From assembly GCA_964017045.1 (NCBI GenBank), contig OZ024809.1:5417012-5481011 (forward strand): a DNA stretch of 64,000 nucleotides, given 5' to 3'. Each line of letters opens with the position of its first letter. Position 1 is the first letter of the stretch. Of the stretch, positions 1 through 11,757 are shown one piece after another. The notes below the pieces were generated by a model. The model saw only the letters and a list, made by a program, of their open reading frames with translations. It searched no databases and had not been told where the DNA came from. Source of the DNA: Omphiscola glabra (lineage: Eukaryota; Mollusca; Gastropoda; Lymnaeidae). A program made the position numbers and the translations under genes.

Positions 1-531
1 AAGAAAAAAGAAGATGAGCGTCAGAAATTTCAAGAAGAATGGAGTTTGAAATACTTCTTAATCAAATCCTGTGAGAAAGCATTGTGTGTGATTTGCAACG
101 AAACCGTGGCTGTGATGAAAAACTGCAACCTGCGCCGTCATCATCAAAGCAAACATCAGGAGAAATATGCACAGTTGGAGGGGGAAGTCCGTGCCCAGAA
201 AAAAATTTAAATTACAAAAATCAACTGACATCTCAGAGGACATTGTTTAGTAAATCCTCAAATGAAAATTAATCCTTAACTAACGTCCTACGTCCTAGCT
301 AAAAGTGGCAAACCGTTTACAGACGGTGAAGTAGTGAAGGGATGTCTGTTGATGGTGGCTGAGGAAATTTGCCCAGAAAAGTCAAAACAATTTAAAAATG
401 TAGCTTTGGGGGCAAATACCATTGCCCGCCATGTTGTATACATGAGGGAAAACATTGTGACTCAAATAGCGAAAAATGCAAGCAAAATTTCGAAGCGCCA
501 ACGTAAAAAGCTTGATATTAGAACTCCGTAA
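1..531 (+). pseudogene. Decayed hAT transposase N-terminal part (BED-type zinc finger, GTF2IRD2/EPM2AIP1-like)
   Basis: Frame 1 opens at the window edge and reads KKKEDERQKFQEEWSLKYF, then a zinc-finger core with CVIC followed by RRHHQSKH, which is the C-x2-C...H-x4-H spacing of a BED finger in hAT transposases. A frameshift in the A-run near 199-206 moves the reading to another frame (QLTSQRTLFSKSSNEN, stop at 272). A block around 304-531 resumes with KPFTDGEVVKGCLLMVAEE and ARHVVYMRENI, the segment that follows the BED finger in GTF2IRD2-like domesticated or active hAT proteins. The catalytic core that should follow is absent. I read this as a dead transposon copy, truncated at the window start, and not a host gene. 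The family assignment rests on recognising the motifs, not on an alignment. Confidence 0.6.
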
Positions 532-574
532 CAGTTGGAAAAATGTGTGCAGTGACGTTAAGTATGTGTCATTT

Positions 575-1640
575 TAAATTAGGGATAGACTGGAAACTAT
601 ATGGAACTCGGGGGAAGCAAAACGCAAAAGAAAGAGGCTCTGCGATGAATATGCTACAGAAGAAGCAGATTTGTCTTTTAAAAAAGATGAAATGAATAAA
701 TCCCAGGAGGAAGCATATTTCAAAAAGTCTATCTTCGATGTAATTGAATGTTATTGATGGACTCGTTTCAATGCTGCATTGAACATTTCTGAGAAATTCA
801 GCTTCCTCTGGAAGTACCTGTCAATTCCTCAAGGGGAGTCGAAAGTAAAATCAAAATATCTGGCAGATCAATTTCACGCGATTACATCAGTGATGATCTT
901 GTAATGAAAAGGAGTCATTAACCCCCTGGAAAGGAGTCATTAACCCTCTGGAAATGAGTCATTAACCCCATGGAAAGGAGTCATTAACCCTCTGGAAAGG
1001 AGTCATTAACCCTCTGGAAAGGAGTCATTTACCCCCTGGAAAGGAATCATTAACTCTCTGGAAAGGAGTCATTAACCCCATAGAAAGGAGCCATTAACCC
1101 TCTTGAAAGGAGTCATTAACCCTCTGGAAAGGAGTCATTAACCTTTTGGAAAGGAGTCATTAACCCTCTGGAAAGGAGTCATTAACCCTCTGGAAAGGAG
1201 TCATTAACACTCTGGAAAGGAGTCATTAACCCTCTGGAAAGGAGTCATTAACCCTCTGGAAAGGAGTCATTAACCCTCTGGAAAGGAGTCATTAACCCTC
1301 TGTTCTTCAAGCAAATGTTGGAGCACGCCAGCCTCGAGCTACTGAATTGCTTGAAAAAAATGCTACCTGGAAGAACTATTTCCAAATCTCTGTGTCTGTC
1401 TCCCGTTTTCTGTTAACAATTCTTGCCACTGTTGCCTCTGCAGAGCTCTCATTCAGCAAACTACAGCTGATAAAAAAAAGTATCTAAGATCGATTATGTC
1501 GTAAGGGTGACGATTAAATTTGTCAAGACTCATTAGTGAGTCTTATCTTGTAAAAACGATTGATTTTGATGATGTGATAAGCAACTTTGGCAGGAAAAAG
1601 GATAAGAAAGCACCTTTGATTAGCAGAATATAAATGTCAT
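575..1640 (+). pseudogene. Decayed hAT transposase C-terminal part (ZMYM1-like, hATC dimerisation domain) interrupted by a minisatellite
   Basis: From about 580 the frame reads RDRLETIWNSGEAKRKRKR, then LCDEYATEEADLSF and KKDEMNKSQEEAYFKKSIF. After a stop near 757 it continues TRFNAALNISEKFSFLWKYL, as in the region before the C-terminal domain of ZMYM1-type hAT proteins. A 22-bp tandem array then occupies 907-1302. The conserved hATC segment follows it: LLTILATVASAELSFSKLQL near 1410-1470, then ISNFGRKKDKKAPLISRI near 1580-1630. The motif xVASAExSFSKLKLIKxxxR is diagnostic of hAT dimerisation domains. Several stops and frameshifts show that the copy is dead. Whether this and the BED-finger piece upstream come from one element or two cannot be settled here. 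Confidence 0.62.
907..1302. repeat. 22-bp minisatellite, about 18 units
   Basis: The unit is GGAAAGGAGTCATTAACCCT plus CT. Most copies differ at one or two positions. The array lies inside the decayed hAT coding region, between the part that precedes the hATC domain and the hATC domain itself. Confidence 0.95.
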
Positions 1641-2299
1641 TACATCTCGACTATGATCTCTGCTATAACTTGTAATCAATGCATTTTAGCGCATACCTAA
1701 ATTAGTTTTTATGATAAAATTATGCTCTGCTTTTCGTTAATTACAGTACTTTAGTTTCTTTGTTTTTGACCAAAAGTCCCCTTCCGTCACGGTGACATTC
1801 AGCGGGCGTAGCTGACCGAGGGCTGGAACCGTCTGCTGTTTTCGAGATACCTTTCTAAATGACTCAAATCCGAATAGTGCTTAAAGGATGGCTAAGGTTG
1901 AACACCCCGCGGTTAAAAAAGTCGCCCAGGTTTACATACAAAAGGAGCATCCCAATGAGCGGTCTGCCCTGTCCTTCCTACGATAGGTATCTATGCCTAA
2001 TTAAGATAATGTACGATTTTTTTTACCCCCCCCCCTCTCCCCCAAGGCTATCGCCTGGGTTGGTCATCAATTAGACCACATCCCTCACTTCGAGCGGACG
2101 GTCCTATGGATCTCTAAGTAGGGTGCACGGTGTTGCCCAAACAAAACCGTGTCTATTTTGGTGACCAATAAAAAGAGCGGTATTAAAAACACACACACGT
2201 TGCAAACCTCTTTATTGTCGTGACTGAGAAAAGTCTTTTTTTTTTGCTTTCCAATTTGGTCGCTTAGTCGCTGGTCCCATTAGCTAACATTGTAAATTT

Positions 2300-2830
2300 T
2301 ATTTTAGTTGTATCTGCTGTCCATTAAAAGACGACACTCTCTTAAAACCCTACCTTGGGTAATTTTCATAGAAAGAAGAAGTTTACAATTTCAAATGTTT
2401 CCAGGGTCCTTCCTATCTTACTGAACTTCTTTCTGTCTCTTCACCCACTTCGAAAGCTTCGTTCCTCCGCAGACACGCGTAGTCTTTCTGTTCCCAGAAC
2501 ATGCTTTAAAACATATGATGAACGATCTTTCTCTTTCTATGCCCCCAAACAATGGAATTCTCTACCATTAAACAGCCGCAATATACCGACCATCCCAGCC
2601 TTCAAAACTGCCCCTAGGACCCATCTCTTCAAACTATACTAAACCGACGCATTCTCACCCCCCCCCCCTCTAACTGATAAACAACGCTCGATGCTGCTGG
2701 GAGCTGTCCATGGCTAGACAAAGGTAAATAGTACATGGGTGGGTGAGGTCAAGCTTTTTACCAATTGTTTTGAAATGTATAATTTTCTGTAATTGCTCAT
2801 TTTTATGTGAAGCACAGTGAGCTTAGCCTG
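2300..2830 (+). pseudogene. LINE fragment: reverse transcriptase C-terminus plus 3' UTR
   Basis: The open stretch 2355-2642 includes KTYDERSFSFYAPKQWNSLP and ends FKTAPRTHLFKLY, the typical C-terminal signature (RSFxxxAPKxWNSLP...FKxxLKTHLF) of CR1/jockey-group non-LTR retrotransposon ORF2. The following non-coding part (2700-2830: GTACATGGGTGGGTGAGGTC, then GTGAAGCACAGTGAGC) is matched in reverse complement at 23840-24000, which defines a shared 3' UTR of one LINE family. The 5' end is truncated, as is usual for LINEs. Confidence 0.7.
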
Positions 2831-2831
2831 T

Positions 2832-2976
2832 CTTGTTTGGTCTACTCTATTATTTGGTCTACTCTTTTGTTTGGTCTACTCTATTATTTGGTTTACTCTA
2901 TTATTTGGTCTACTCTTTTGTTTGGTCTACTCTATTATTTGGTCTACTCTATTATTTGGTCTACTCTATTGTTTGG
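2832..2976. repeat. 17-bp minisatellite (GGTCTACTCTATTATTT)
   Basis: About 8.5 units, with ATT/TTG variants. It begins where the LINE 3' UTR loses similarity to the copy at 23.8 kb. Confidence 0.9.
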
Positions 2977-3309
2977 TGCGTAACATCAGTTTTCTGGCTT
3001 ATCTAGGCGTGCAACGGACAACGTCAGATTTGTTGTTGTTGTTTCTTTTTTGGACACGCTTTATCTTGTTGATAGCGTGTGCAATGATTTTGGTGTTTTA
3101 GATCTTATTATAACTAACGTTTAAATAAATTCGAAGTTTATCGAATCGGCGTCGAATTATTTTGACAATGGAAAGGTTTCTAATTTTAAAAAGTAGATCT
3201 GGTGAAAGTAACATTCGACAATGAACAATATGTTCCGGCTTCAGTGGTTGGAGACCGGCTAAAGAGGTGACCAGACCAGCATCAATAATGGGTCATTTGT
3301 CTGTTTTTG

Positions 3310-3795
3310 GAGGTAAGAAGTGATTGATTGATTGATTGGATACTTCTATAGCGCTGGTATTCATGCTACTTTAGCATGCTCACTGCGCTCTGGTGTCATC
3401 AAATCTATTAAACAAAAAAGTCTTTAAATTTTTCCTAAATGTTTTTCTGTCTTAGTCAGTACTCCTCAAAGATGGAGGTAAAATATTCCATAACTTTGGC
3501 GCTACCGCTTCAAAAGAGCGCACTCCGTACGAATTTTGTCTGTTTTCATCCACACTGGGAATTTTTAGTAAGGACTGAGTTGAGGACCGCAGGTTCTTTA
3601 AGGTTACATGTTTATAAAGCAGTTCTTTCAGATATTCTGGTGCAGAGCCTTCTAAGCAGCTATACGCCAAGGACAGAATTTTGTGGTCAATGCGCTTAAT
3701 AATAGGAACCCAATGGAGATCTCGTAGAACTGGGGGGATGTAGTCTGATCTCTTTTTCCGCGACACAATGCGTGCTGCAGAATTTTGCACCCTCT
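3310..3795 (-). pseudogene. LINE fragment (minus strand): RT C-terminus with 3' end at the GCGC-block and CAAT tail
   Basis: The minus-strand frame 3790-3452 reads MQNSAARIVSRKKRSDYIPP, then LRDLHWVPIIKRIDHKI, then SFEAVAPKLWNILPPSLRS. This is the C-terminal reverse-transcriptase region of a CR1/jockey-type LINE (A-x-RLLxxxRxxxHITPxLxxLHWLPVxxRIxFKI...APxLWNxLP). The element continues to a GCGC...GCGC block at 3340-3395 and a (CAAT)n-type simple tail at 3322-3340, consistent with a minus-strand LINE 3' end. It is a 5'-truncated dead copy. Confidence 0.72.
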
Positions 3796-4642
3796 AGAGT
3801 CTCTGAATTTGATTCTGAGGCAAACCCCACAAACAACTGTTACAATAATCTAATATTGACTGGATTAGAGTTACCGCTACAGTGTAAGTCAAGATTTTTT
3901 TTTTGAAACCGGGGGTTCATATTTTCTGGTTGTAAACACAAGCAGTGTCCCTGCTGTTTGCCTTGGTGAGAAATACTTGAAAATGAAAGAGTGGTACGCA
4001 AGGCCATGCTTAGAAAGCCCGAAAGTTCTACCCCTCAATATATAGGAACAGTTATTATCCCGGGGCGGAACAGTAAAAATGCGATTTTTTGCTCCCCTCA
4101 TCTTTGCGATCTACATGGGATTTTAATTAGCTATTAAGGTTTATTTCGTGCCTTATCGTGTTGGCGCTCCCATATTTTTTGGCGGCCCGTGATGTTGGCG
4201 TCCAGGGCAAATGCTCCGCTAGGCCTCGTTTTATTCACAGGACCCTGGTGGTTCATAACAAATTTTCCGTCATTTTAAATCAAATCCCAGCATTTTGTCA
4301 GAAACTCCAGTGGAATACTTAATTGAGTTTTCAAAATCAATAACGAAGCAGTCTGCATCATTTAGTAAAATAATGGAGACGTTTGAGAAATGTCAATAGG
4401 CAAGTCACTCACGATCTCAAGTAATTGATAAAAAGGACAACCCACACACTAGTGCCGAAACTACTATTAAAGAATCTTTCTCTGCTATTGTTCAAACAAT
4501 TTTTGGGACCCGAATTTGAGAAAGAAGTTAGTAAAAATCTCCGAAAAATCCTAGCGGCAGATAATACTTTTAAAAGACGTATTCAGGATATGTATAGAAA
4601 ACAAATAACTATTTTTTTTACTTCAAATCGGTAGTACTTTGG

Positions 4643-4900
4643 ATGCTCTGCAGTGAGTCGAATCCTAAGTCGTGGTGCAACTGTGTAGGAGTATGTTCAG
4701 ATGGTGGGTTCCTCAATCTTAAGGACCTGATTTCTAAACATGTATCCTTAAAGAACCTGCGCTCTTCAACACAGTTCCTTCTGAGGGTCCCAGTTTTGAT
4801 GGACACAGAAAGAAGTCATACGGAATGCGCTATTTTGGATCTATTGCGCCTAAATTATGGAACAGTTTGCCCGAATATTTGAGCTATAAAATAGTATAAA
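4643..4900 (+). pseudogene. LINE fragment (plus strand), RT C-terminus with frameshift
   Basis: The frame reads LISKHVSLKNLRSSTQFLLR, closely matching KHVTLKNLRSSTQSLLKIP in the minus-strand copy at 3.5 kb, so both belong to the same LINE family. A one-base shift around 4820-4830 moves the continuation (CAIFGSIAPKLWNSLPEYLS) into another frame. Confidence 0.65.
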
Positions 4901-7900
4901 ATAGTTATATAATAGTATGAATGCGTTACTTTTATCCTGTGAATAGTTTTAAATAACGATCGGGAAAATTGCTGTTCATAATGTTATGTTTGGTCTCTTA
5001 CGTCAGAAGCCTATTATTATGACATGACGCAGCTTTGGGTATATCCCCTTTGACTCATGTTTGTACTTACATCACAGTGTAGGCCAATGGCTATTTAATG
5101 GAATGTTCTCCAAGTATTCTATTATAGTGTTATATATTTTGAAAAGGTCAATTAGGATTTGTTAGAGTTTTTTAAGCTATGTGTAAATTGTTTTGAAATG
5201 TATCTGCCACTAAAACACAATTCCACGGTGTCGTTGTTTTTGTAACAATCAGGAGGGATTATTTTCTTTAACTGCGTCTGAATAACGGTCTATTGCTTAC
5301 GGCAAAAGGTCAGTAGCATTTTAAAAATATTTTTAAAGATATGAAACACACCATAAATATTTTAAAATAATGTACAATTACTGCATAGTTTAAAGTGCAT
5401 ATAGATCTAGTGTTATTGAGACATTTCAAATCTAATACAGGCGAATCCCGATTGACGACGTTTGCTACAGTTAGTTAATTGCGTCGTGTCCGTTACAGGT
5501 CAGCCACAGCGGGTTGGGTTGTCACCCCCTTTATAGTTTTGTTTAAACTTTGGTTTGTCATTTATTACGTTTCGATTTATTTGAAGAGATGTTTGATTGA
5601 CAGGTAACGCATTCCTTTTCAGTTGATATCGTATGAGTTGTGCTACGGTGAAGTTTGATCATTTTTGGCGTTTAAACTTTTTGATTATTGCCAGAATCGA
5701 ATGCAGTCAATAGATTATTGTTGACAACATATCTCAAAGTAGAACGTGTAAAACATACATTGCTTGTAAAAATATTTTGAAACACATTAAAAAAACTCAT
5801 TTTCCCCCAAGGGTTGTCATTGTGTGACAGGAAGAAAAAAAATTATTAATCCAAAAGTTTGCTAGAGCCCAAATATTTTACAAATATTATTATATACATT
5901 TTAATTATTTTGTATGTGGTAAAAACAACTGCGTAGCTACATATATAATCTCTACGTCAAGTTAGCGGAAATATAAGTACTAAATATAGCTCGCCAAACA
6001 TTGGCGACAGTAATGCGTGAATTAAAGCTACTTGGCAAAACATTAACTCAGGAACGCACATTTAAGAATCCCAATATTTGCAACATGATACGTCACTGCA
6101 CACTTTTTTATTTCACGCCCATGAACTGTATTACCAATTATGATGCACCTACTACTTTTAAATAAAATATTTTTACACCATACTTAAATTGAGACGATTT
6201 CAATTTTTTTTTTTAAATATATATATATTATTTAGCGTAGTTATCGGGAATTAAATTTTGCGCGCTATTGAACTCATTATTGAACCATACTTTCTTTCAA
6301 ACATATAGATTTATATGTAATATACTCTCAATACAAAATTTGCTGATTTGGAAGCAGTCAATTAGGAAGCAGTCAATTAGGAAGCAGTCCACGACTCACA
6401 CCAGAAGCGTAATATATATATATAAGAGATGTTATTGTGTTACATTAATAGGCAAAGTTGGTATTAACATTTAATTTAACAAGAATTTTTATCAACAACT
6501 CCTCCCCCGTTTAACGCAAATAAGAATCTTAGGTTTTTTTTAATCATTGAAAATTGAATAAATTGAGATATCTAAAAAAAACAAAAAAACTTTACAGTCT
6601 AATGTCGAAAATGTCATTTTTTTAAAAAAACGAAATACACAGAGAAAGGCTTAGAAATAAAATAATTAAATAAGGAATCTCCCCCACCCAAAATTTAAAA
6701 AAAGTAATTCTAAGATTTTAAAAGTTTTTTTAATTTCATATACTATTAAGAATCTGAAATTTAAAATTCATTAATGAAAGAGAATTTAATATTGTAGGCA
6801 ATAGATTTGTAAAATGTAGACTGATTTTGAGAAGGAAAAAAATGCTGTTTTTGTAAATCATATTTCAGATTTTTATTCGATGACATATAAGATTTAAATG
6901 AAGGTTTTTGTTCACAAAATACAAATAATGCTGTAGACCTAGAATGGCCAAACTGCGACCCGCGCTCCAGTGCGAACCGTCGAGATGTTCAATGCGGTCC
7001 GCAAGACATTCTTGGAACTTCCTTATTTAAAAAACAAACATAGACTACACATTTTCAAATAATTTTCTTTAGGAACCTTGAAAATTAAGAATTGCAGTTC
7101 AAAACTGTCAACCTGAAATTATAATAATCACAGGAAATTAAAAAAAAATATTATATCGCTTATTTGCGAACTGAAATGGGAGTAATTTGTCGAAACCCAT
7201 CTTCTATGGGCGATTTTCCTAGAATCTAGAAATTCAAAGTCCGCCGCCATCTTCTTGAAACTGGGTCCCTAATTCTTTCGCTTTCGATAATATAATAATG
7301 GGGTTTTCCAAAACCATGTTTGTTTTTTTTTTTTTAAATTATTTTTTTAAATATCAATGTAGAGTTTTTTTTTATAGATTAACCACCACTCATTTTTAAA
7401 GGTTCAAAAGCTCCGGGTTATGTTTTTGTAAGGAGAATATAATAAAATTTAAATTTCTAATTTTTTTCTGACATTTCAAATTTAGCCAAATTGTAATATT
7501 AATATGACACTCATATCGGCGATTTTTCGAGTTTCGATTTTCCGATTCTAAAAATACGGATACAGGGGTTAGCTTCTACTTAATATTAAATAAAAAAAGC
7601 TGATTTTTTTTTCTCCGTGACATGACAAACTTGGTATTTTAAAAAAATCATAAAATTGTTAAACTTTTTTATTTTCTTTTAAATTATGTTTCAACCAGAC
7701 CCCCACCCCTTTGAGAAAAAATGGGTACTCAAATATAAATTTAAAAAACAAGATCGAAATTGCCATTTTATTAAGATGGCTATAAAGAGTAGTAAATTGG
7801 GTATTGAAAATTCCCATGTCACCGTGTTCTGACCTCGAGTTGAATAAACAAGCCATGAAAATAAAGTGAAATAGTGCAGCTAACAAAATATCACTACGCT

Positions 7901-8320
7901 CGATATAATTCGATGCTCCCAATATTTCAGACAAATCATCGATTTCCAAATACCGTATTGTTCTAAATAGAGGTCACTCCTGAATATGCACCGCTTCCTT
8001 TTCCCGTTGCTCGCATTTTTTTACCAGCATTTTTATTTTAGTATTTTAAAATTGCGACCTATATTAATATTAATAGCAATATGTAATCTAATGAATATTC
8101 TATAACAATAACGACTTTCTTTTTTAATAGTTCTTTCTATGACTCAAGCATTGGCAATGCGTTTTTAATTTCTATTTATGCACCAAAATGATATCGAATA
8201 TCAACACCTAAATTTTTTTTCTAGCATCTCTTCTACTGCCCTCCGATTAAGTGTAGAATAAAGCAAAACTAAATTGAAGTATGTACCAAAAATGCATCCA
8301 CGCGTATAGAATTTGTAAAA
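4900..8320. other. AT-rich non-coding stretch, no gene seen
   Basis: Long A and T runs dominate. There is no open frame with recognisable protein content and no convincing exon. Small items are three short direct repeats of AGCAGTCAATTAGGA at 6352-6388 and a degraded GC-richer patch at 6945-7015 (GGCCAAACTGCGACCCGCG) that resembles the ends of the hAT-like MITE at 40.5 kb. Confidence 0.6.
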
Positions 8321-8324
8321 AAAA

Positions 8325-8680
8325 ATTTGAGAGAGGGGCTCAATGAGCACCTTCCCCAAACTCCTCTCTCAGCTTTCGCTCGGGAGCCTTTAACATCCTC
8401 GATTTCTGCTTTCCCCCCTCCCTTCTCCACCCATATTCATCCTTTGTTGGTCCATATATTTTCCAGAGAACTTTTCTCTCCCATGTGTTTAATAGGTTTT
8501 CTGCCGTTTTTTTTGTTAGGATCCAAGTTTCACTTGCATATATTAGAACTGGTCTGATGACAGCGTTATAAATAGTTTTCTCTGTTTCTCTTGTATTTGT
8601 TTTTTCTTTTGAGTATTTTCTGAAAACTGAAGTATGCCCTGTTTCCGGCTGATATTCTTTCTTTTAGTTATGTCTACTTA
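8325..8680 (-). pseudogene. LINE reverse-transcriptase C-terminal fragment (minus strand)
   Basis: The reverse complement of about 8330-8570 reads TIYNAVIRPVLIYASETWIL, then TKKTAENLLNTWERKVL and WKIYGPTKDEYGW. This is the hallmark xYKTLIRPVxTYASETWTLTKK...FERKILRKIYGPxKDE of endonuclease-reverse transcriptase LINE proteins. Upstream, 8680-8580 holds NISAGNRAYFSFQKILK in a shifted frame, corresponding to the usual RxxAGNRxYFALxKLLKS. It is a short, frameshifted copy. Confidence 0.75.
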
Positions 8681-8850
8681 CATCTACTTACCATGGTCAA
8701 AAACATAAAATTAGCAACACTTTTCTAATTGACACGCCAAATGATTTGAATTTAAGTACGCAAAAAAAAAAAAATTAAATAAGGGGGGTGGGTGGGTGAA
8801 AAAATCTGTGCTTAAAACAGTTCACACCATCGTTGGTATTTGAAATTGAA

Positions 8851-9041
8851 GCAATGTTACAACTAACCCACCGTGTGGCTAGCCCCGTAGCAATGTTAAA
8901 ACTAACCCACATTGTGGCTAGCCCCGTAGCAATGTTACAACTAACCCACCGTGTGGCTAGCACCTTAGAAATGTTACAACTAACCCACCGTGTGTCTAGC
9001 CCCGTAGCAATGTTACAACTAACCCACCGTGTGGCTAGCCC
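8851..9041 (+). repeat. 39-bp minisatellite, about 5 units, just upstream of a start codon
   Basis: The unit begins ATGTTACAACTAACCCACCG and ends GGCTAGCCCCGTAGCA. The period of 39 is a multiple of three, so each unit is 13 codons (MLQLTHRVASPVA). The in-frame ORF that starts at the ATG at 8854 ends with TGA at 9085-9087, directly before the ATG at 9088. Confidence 0.92.
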
Positions 9042-9087
9042 AGTCCTCCCCAACTTTTTCAATGAAACATTTTCTTCAACAGGTTGA

Positions 9088-11330
9088 ATGGCTATGTCCC
9101 GTGTGCCCGCAAGCTTAGTTGCAGTCTCTGCACTATTCCTTCTTCTTCCAAGTGAGTCCGTTCAGTTTCTTTTTGACTACCCTGTACGACTAAGTGTTTT
9201 GTGTGTATTCATTTCCACCTGCTCCCTGACGCGATATTTTGTGTACCAATCCACCAAAAAAAAAAACCCACACCTATTGAGATTCAATTTCGTTCGGAAA
9301 TGTAGCACACTTTTTTTTTAAAGTGCTGTAGGCCAACCCTAAATAAAACGACCACCCACACTATCTGAATCTGAACATTAAAAAAAAAGCAGCAACACGA
9401 CCCCGGGTTAAAACAGTTGTTTACCCAATAGATAGGGATGTCAAAAAGTGTTTCCCCCCCATCAACCTCTGGACAATATATTAGAGGAGTAACAGACTTC
9501 TAGTTCGAACTTTCATAGACAAACATAATTTTTTCCACATGGAAAGAATGCCAATCTTATTTTCAAAATATTAAATTTTAAAACACCTGTAATTTGTAAG
9601 AAGAAAAAAAATCTACATCCCATTACAGACGTTCCCAAAACACCTGAGCGGGAAAGTGAGGCAGTTGGAGGAAATATCGAATTGGACGCAGTATGGGTTG
9701 GCGTTCCTACTTTATCTGAAAGAGTAGAACCGTACTTTACTGTTGTGCACCTCTCTTACGACTGAATATTAATGAAACATTACTTCATTAGGCTATTCGT
9801 TGATATGCTGTGGTGTAGACCTATACGCCCATTAAAGAGACTTATTTTAACAAATTATTTTTTTAAATGATCCAACATTGATTTCAGTTTTTGACACAAA
9901 GATTTCAATTATAGATACAAAGATTTCAGTTACAGAAACAAAGATTTCAGTTACAGAAACAAAGATTTCAGTTACAGAAACAAAGGACAACTTACATGCA
10001 TTTAAGAACGTTCTGCCCCAGTGCAAAAGGTTTTTAGACTCCGAGCACATACACATTTTAGGCCCCCCCCCACCAAATTTCAAAATATTTGTTTCAAAAT
10101 TAGTTACATACAAATTTTGTTTTTCTCTCTTTGGGGGCCCCCATGTGGGTAGCGCCCCGAGGGATTAAATCAGTTGTCTTGACCTCTACACGGCGAGCCG
10201 GTATCGAGTGTATTTAGATTTGAAAGTTAAAAGTAATCGTGGTTGACTTTCAAAGAGTCAACAGGTTGGCATCATCAAACGTGCTATTTAAATATAAAAA
10301 TGTGTGCAGCTGTGTTCCTAAGTGGGGAACCGGGGGGAGGAGGGGGGGGGGGGCTAAAGCGTATTTGTGAATGCCGACCAAAGAAAATGATAATTTATTT
10401 ATTTTTAATTTTGGAACCCTGCCCAGGTCAAAATTAATGATATATAATTATATTTCAAGGGTCGTATTAAATTTGACACATTCGCCCCCTCCCCCGCCCC
10501 AATTCCGCATTCACCTATAAATCAATAATGTAAAATACACGGAGCAGGGGCGTAGCTTGGGTTAATGCCGATCTGGGTGGGCTCACTTCTCCCGCACATT
10601 CAACACAAAACTCTACAGTTGGCTGAAAATGCCGCCCTTTAATCTATAGAAAAAGGTGTCGCTTGGAGCGGACCGTCCCCCTCTTTACCCCTTATTTACT
10701 CCCAATTTACCCCTATTTACTCCCTCTTTACCCCCTATTTACCCCCTCAAGAAATTGATGTCCTGAATTAGTGTATTTGACGCATGTTTATTAGTTAATT
10801 GTATTTCTTTATTATCTCCAGCGTGCAATGCCATCTCAAATACAACGATTCACACGCTGGACACCATCCAACCTGTTGGTATAATCACAGCGACCCCTCA
10901 GGTATCGGCAGGAAGTAGTGCTCCCGCCGCAAAGACGACAGTAGGAAGCAGCGCCTCTAATTCAAGAACGGCACCTGCCAGCACAGTGTCCACTCAAACT
11001 TCTGAAGAGGTCGCAGACAGCACGCCGTCTGGACATCTAGCAATCCCGCTTGAGCCGGAGCTGTCAACCAATGAGTCAATGTACGGTCAAAATAGTCGTA
11101 CGAACTACGCGAACAGTACTCCGCCTAGTCATGAAACAACAGAAGGCCCAAGTCTTGCGGAGAATGACTTAGGCCGAACGCCTCATAGATATCCAGATAT
11201 ACCGGGGATCCCCGCGGTAGTCGCGGGGAATGGTTCAGCAGCCGCCCAGCAAACATGTATACTATTATTTTTTCAATGTGTTGTTATTATTATTGATATC
11301 GGTTATCTCTTTTCACTGTTGACACTTTGA
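9088..11330 (+). CDS. Two-exon gene: secreted mucin-like Ser/Thr-rich protein, possible GPI anchor (190 aa)
   Basis: Exons 9088-9151 and 10822-11330 join in phase 1: donor CCA-A|GTGAGT, acceptor TTATCTCCAG|CG. The splice creates codon ACG and completes a signal peptide, MAMSRVPASLVAVSALFLLL then PTCNA, with likely cleavage after CNA. The mature part is about 140 residues rich in Ser, Thr, Pro and Ala, with N-glycosylation sequons NTT, NES, NST and NGS and no recognised domain, as expected for a mucin-like stalk. The protein ends with a hydrophobic stretch (CILLFFQCVVIIIDIGYLF then SLLTL) with no basic tail. A small-residue cluster, GNGSAAAQQ, precedes it, which fits a GPI-attachment signal better than a transmembrane anchor with a cytoplasmic domain. 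The first exon follows a coding minisatellite. The function is unknown. The C-terminus could differ if the last exon is spliced further. Confidence 0.6.
9885..9985. repeat. 21-bp tandem repeat within the intron, about 5 units
   Basis: The unit is AAAGATTTCAGTTACAGAAA plus C. It lies in the intron of the two-exon secreted-protein gene. Confidence 0.88.
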
Positions 11331-11399
11331 ATTTTGATACGGTGGATGCCCAATTGCGAAATGATCTCACAGTGAACTGTTCAATATTCAAAAGACTTA

Positions 11400-11594
11400 G
11401 AGTCAGTTCACACGATCAAATAACTTTCAAATTTGGCGTCAAATTTGTGTATGAACGCACTATTTTTGCGTGGTTGCTTTTTGGGGAAAAAAACGGGATT
11501 TGATCAAATAGTAATTTTCAAGTTGTGACAAGGCTTCATGCTAATATTGCATCAAATGCATGATCGAAAATTTGACCGTGTGAACTGACGCACT
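11400..11594. mobile_element. MITE with GTCAGTTCACACG terminal inverted repeats
   Basis: The left end, GTCAGTTCACACGATCAAAT (11402-11421), is the inverted complement of ATTTGACCGTGTGAACTGAC near 11568-11587 with one mismatch. An opposite-orientation partial copy sits at 30352-30510, inside the last intron of the large gene, and shares the internal segment with AAGCCTTGTCACAAC. No clean target duplication was found, so the superfamily is not assigned. Confidence 0.6.
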
Positions 11595-11757
11595 GAAAGG
11601 TTATTTTAAAAAATCGGAACGCAGACATCAATAATAAGACACACCTGACACACACTTCTCTCAATGTGCTTTTGTATTTTTTTCATGACAGTGGCATGCC
11701 ACTCGGCTCTGTCAATGTAATATAAGTCTTTAGTATATACACTCACAATAATACGTT

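Noticed and set aside
4425..4634. 69-codon ORF with LLLFKQFLGPEFEKEVSKNL
   Set aside because: Looks somewhat protein-like, but I can neither name it nor link it to splice sites; probably a repeat remnant near the LINE fragment.
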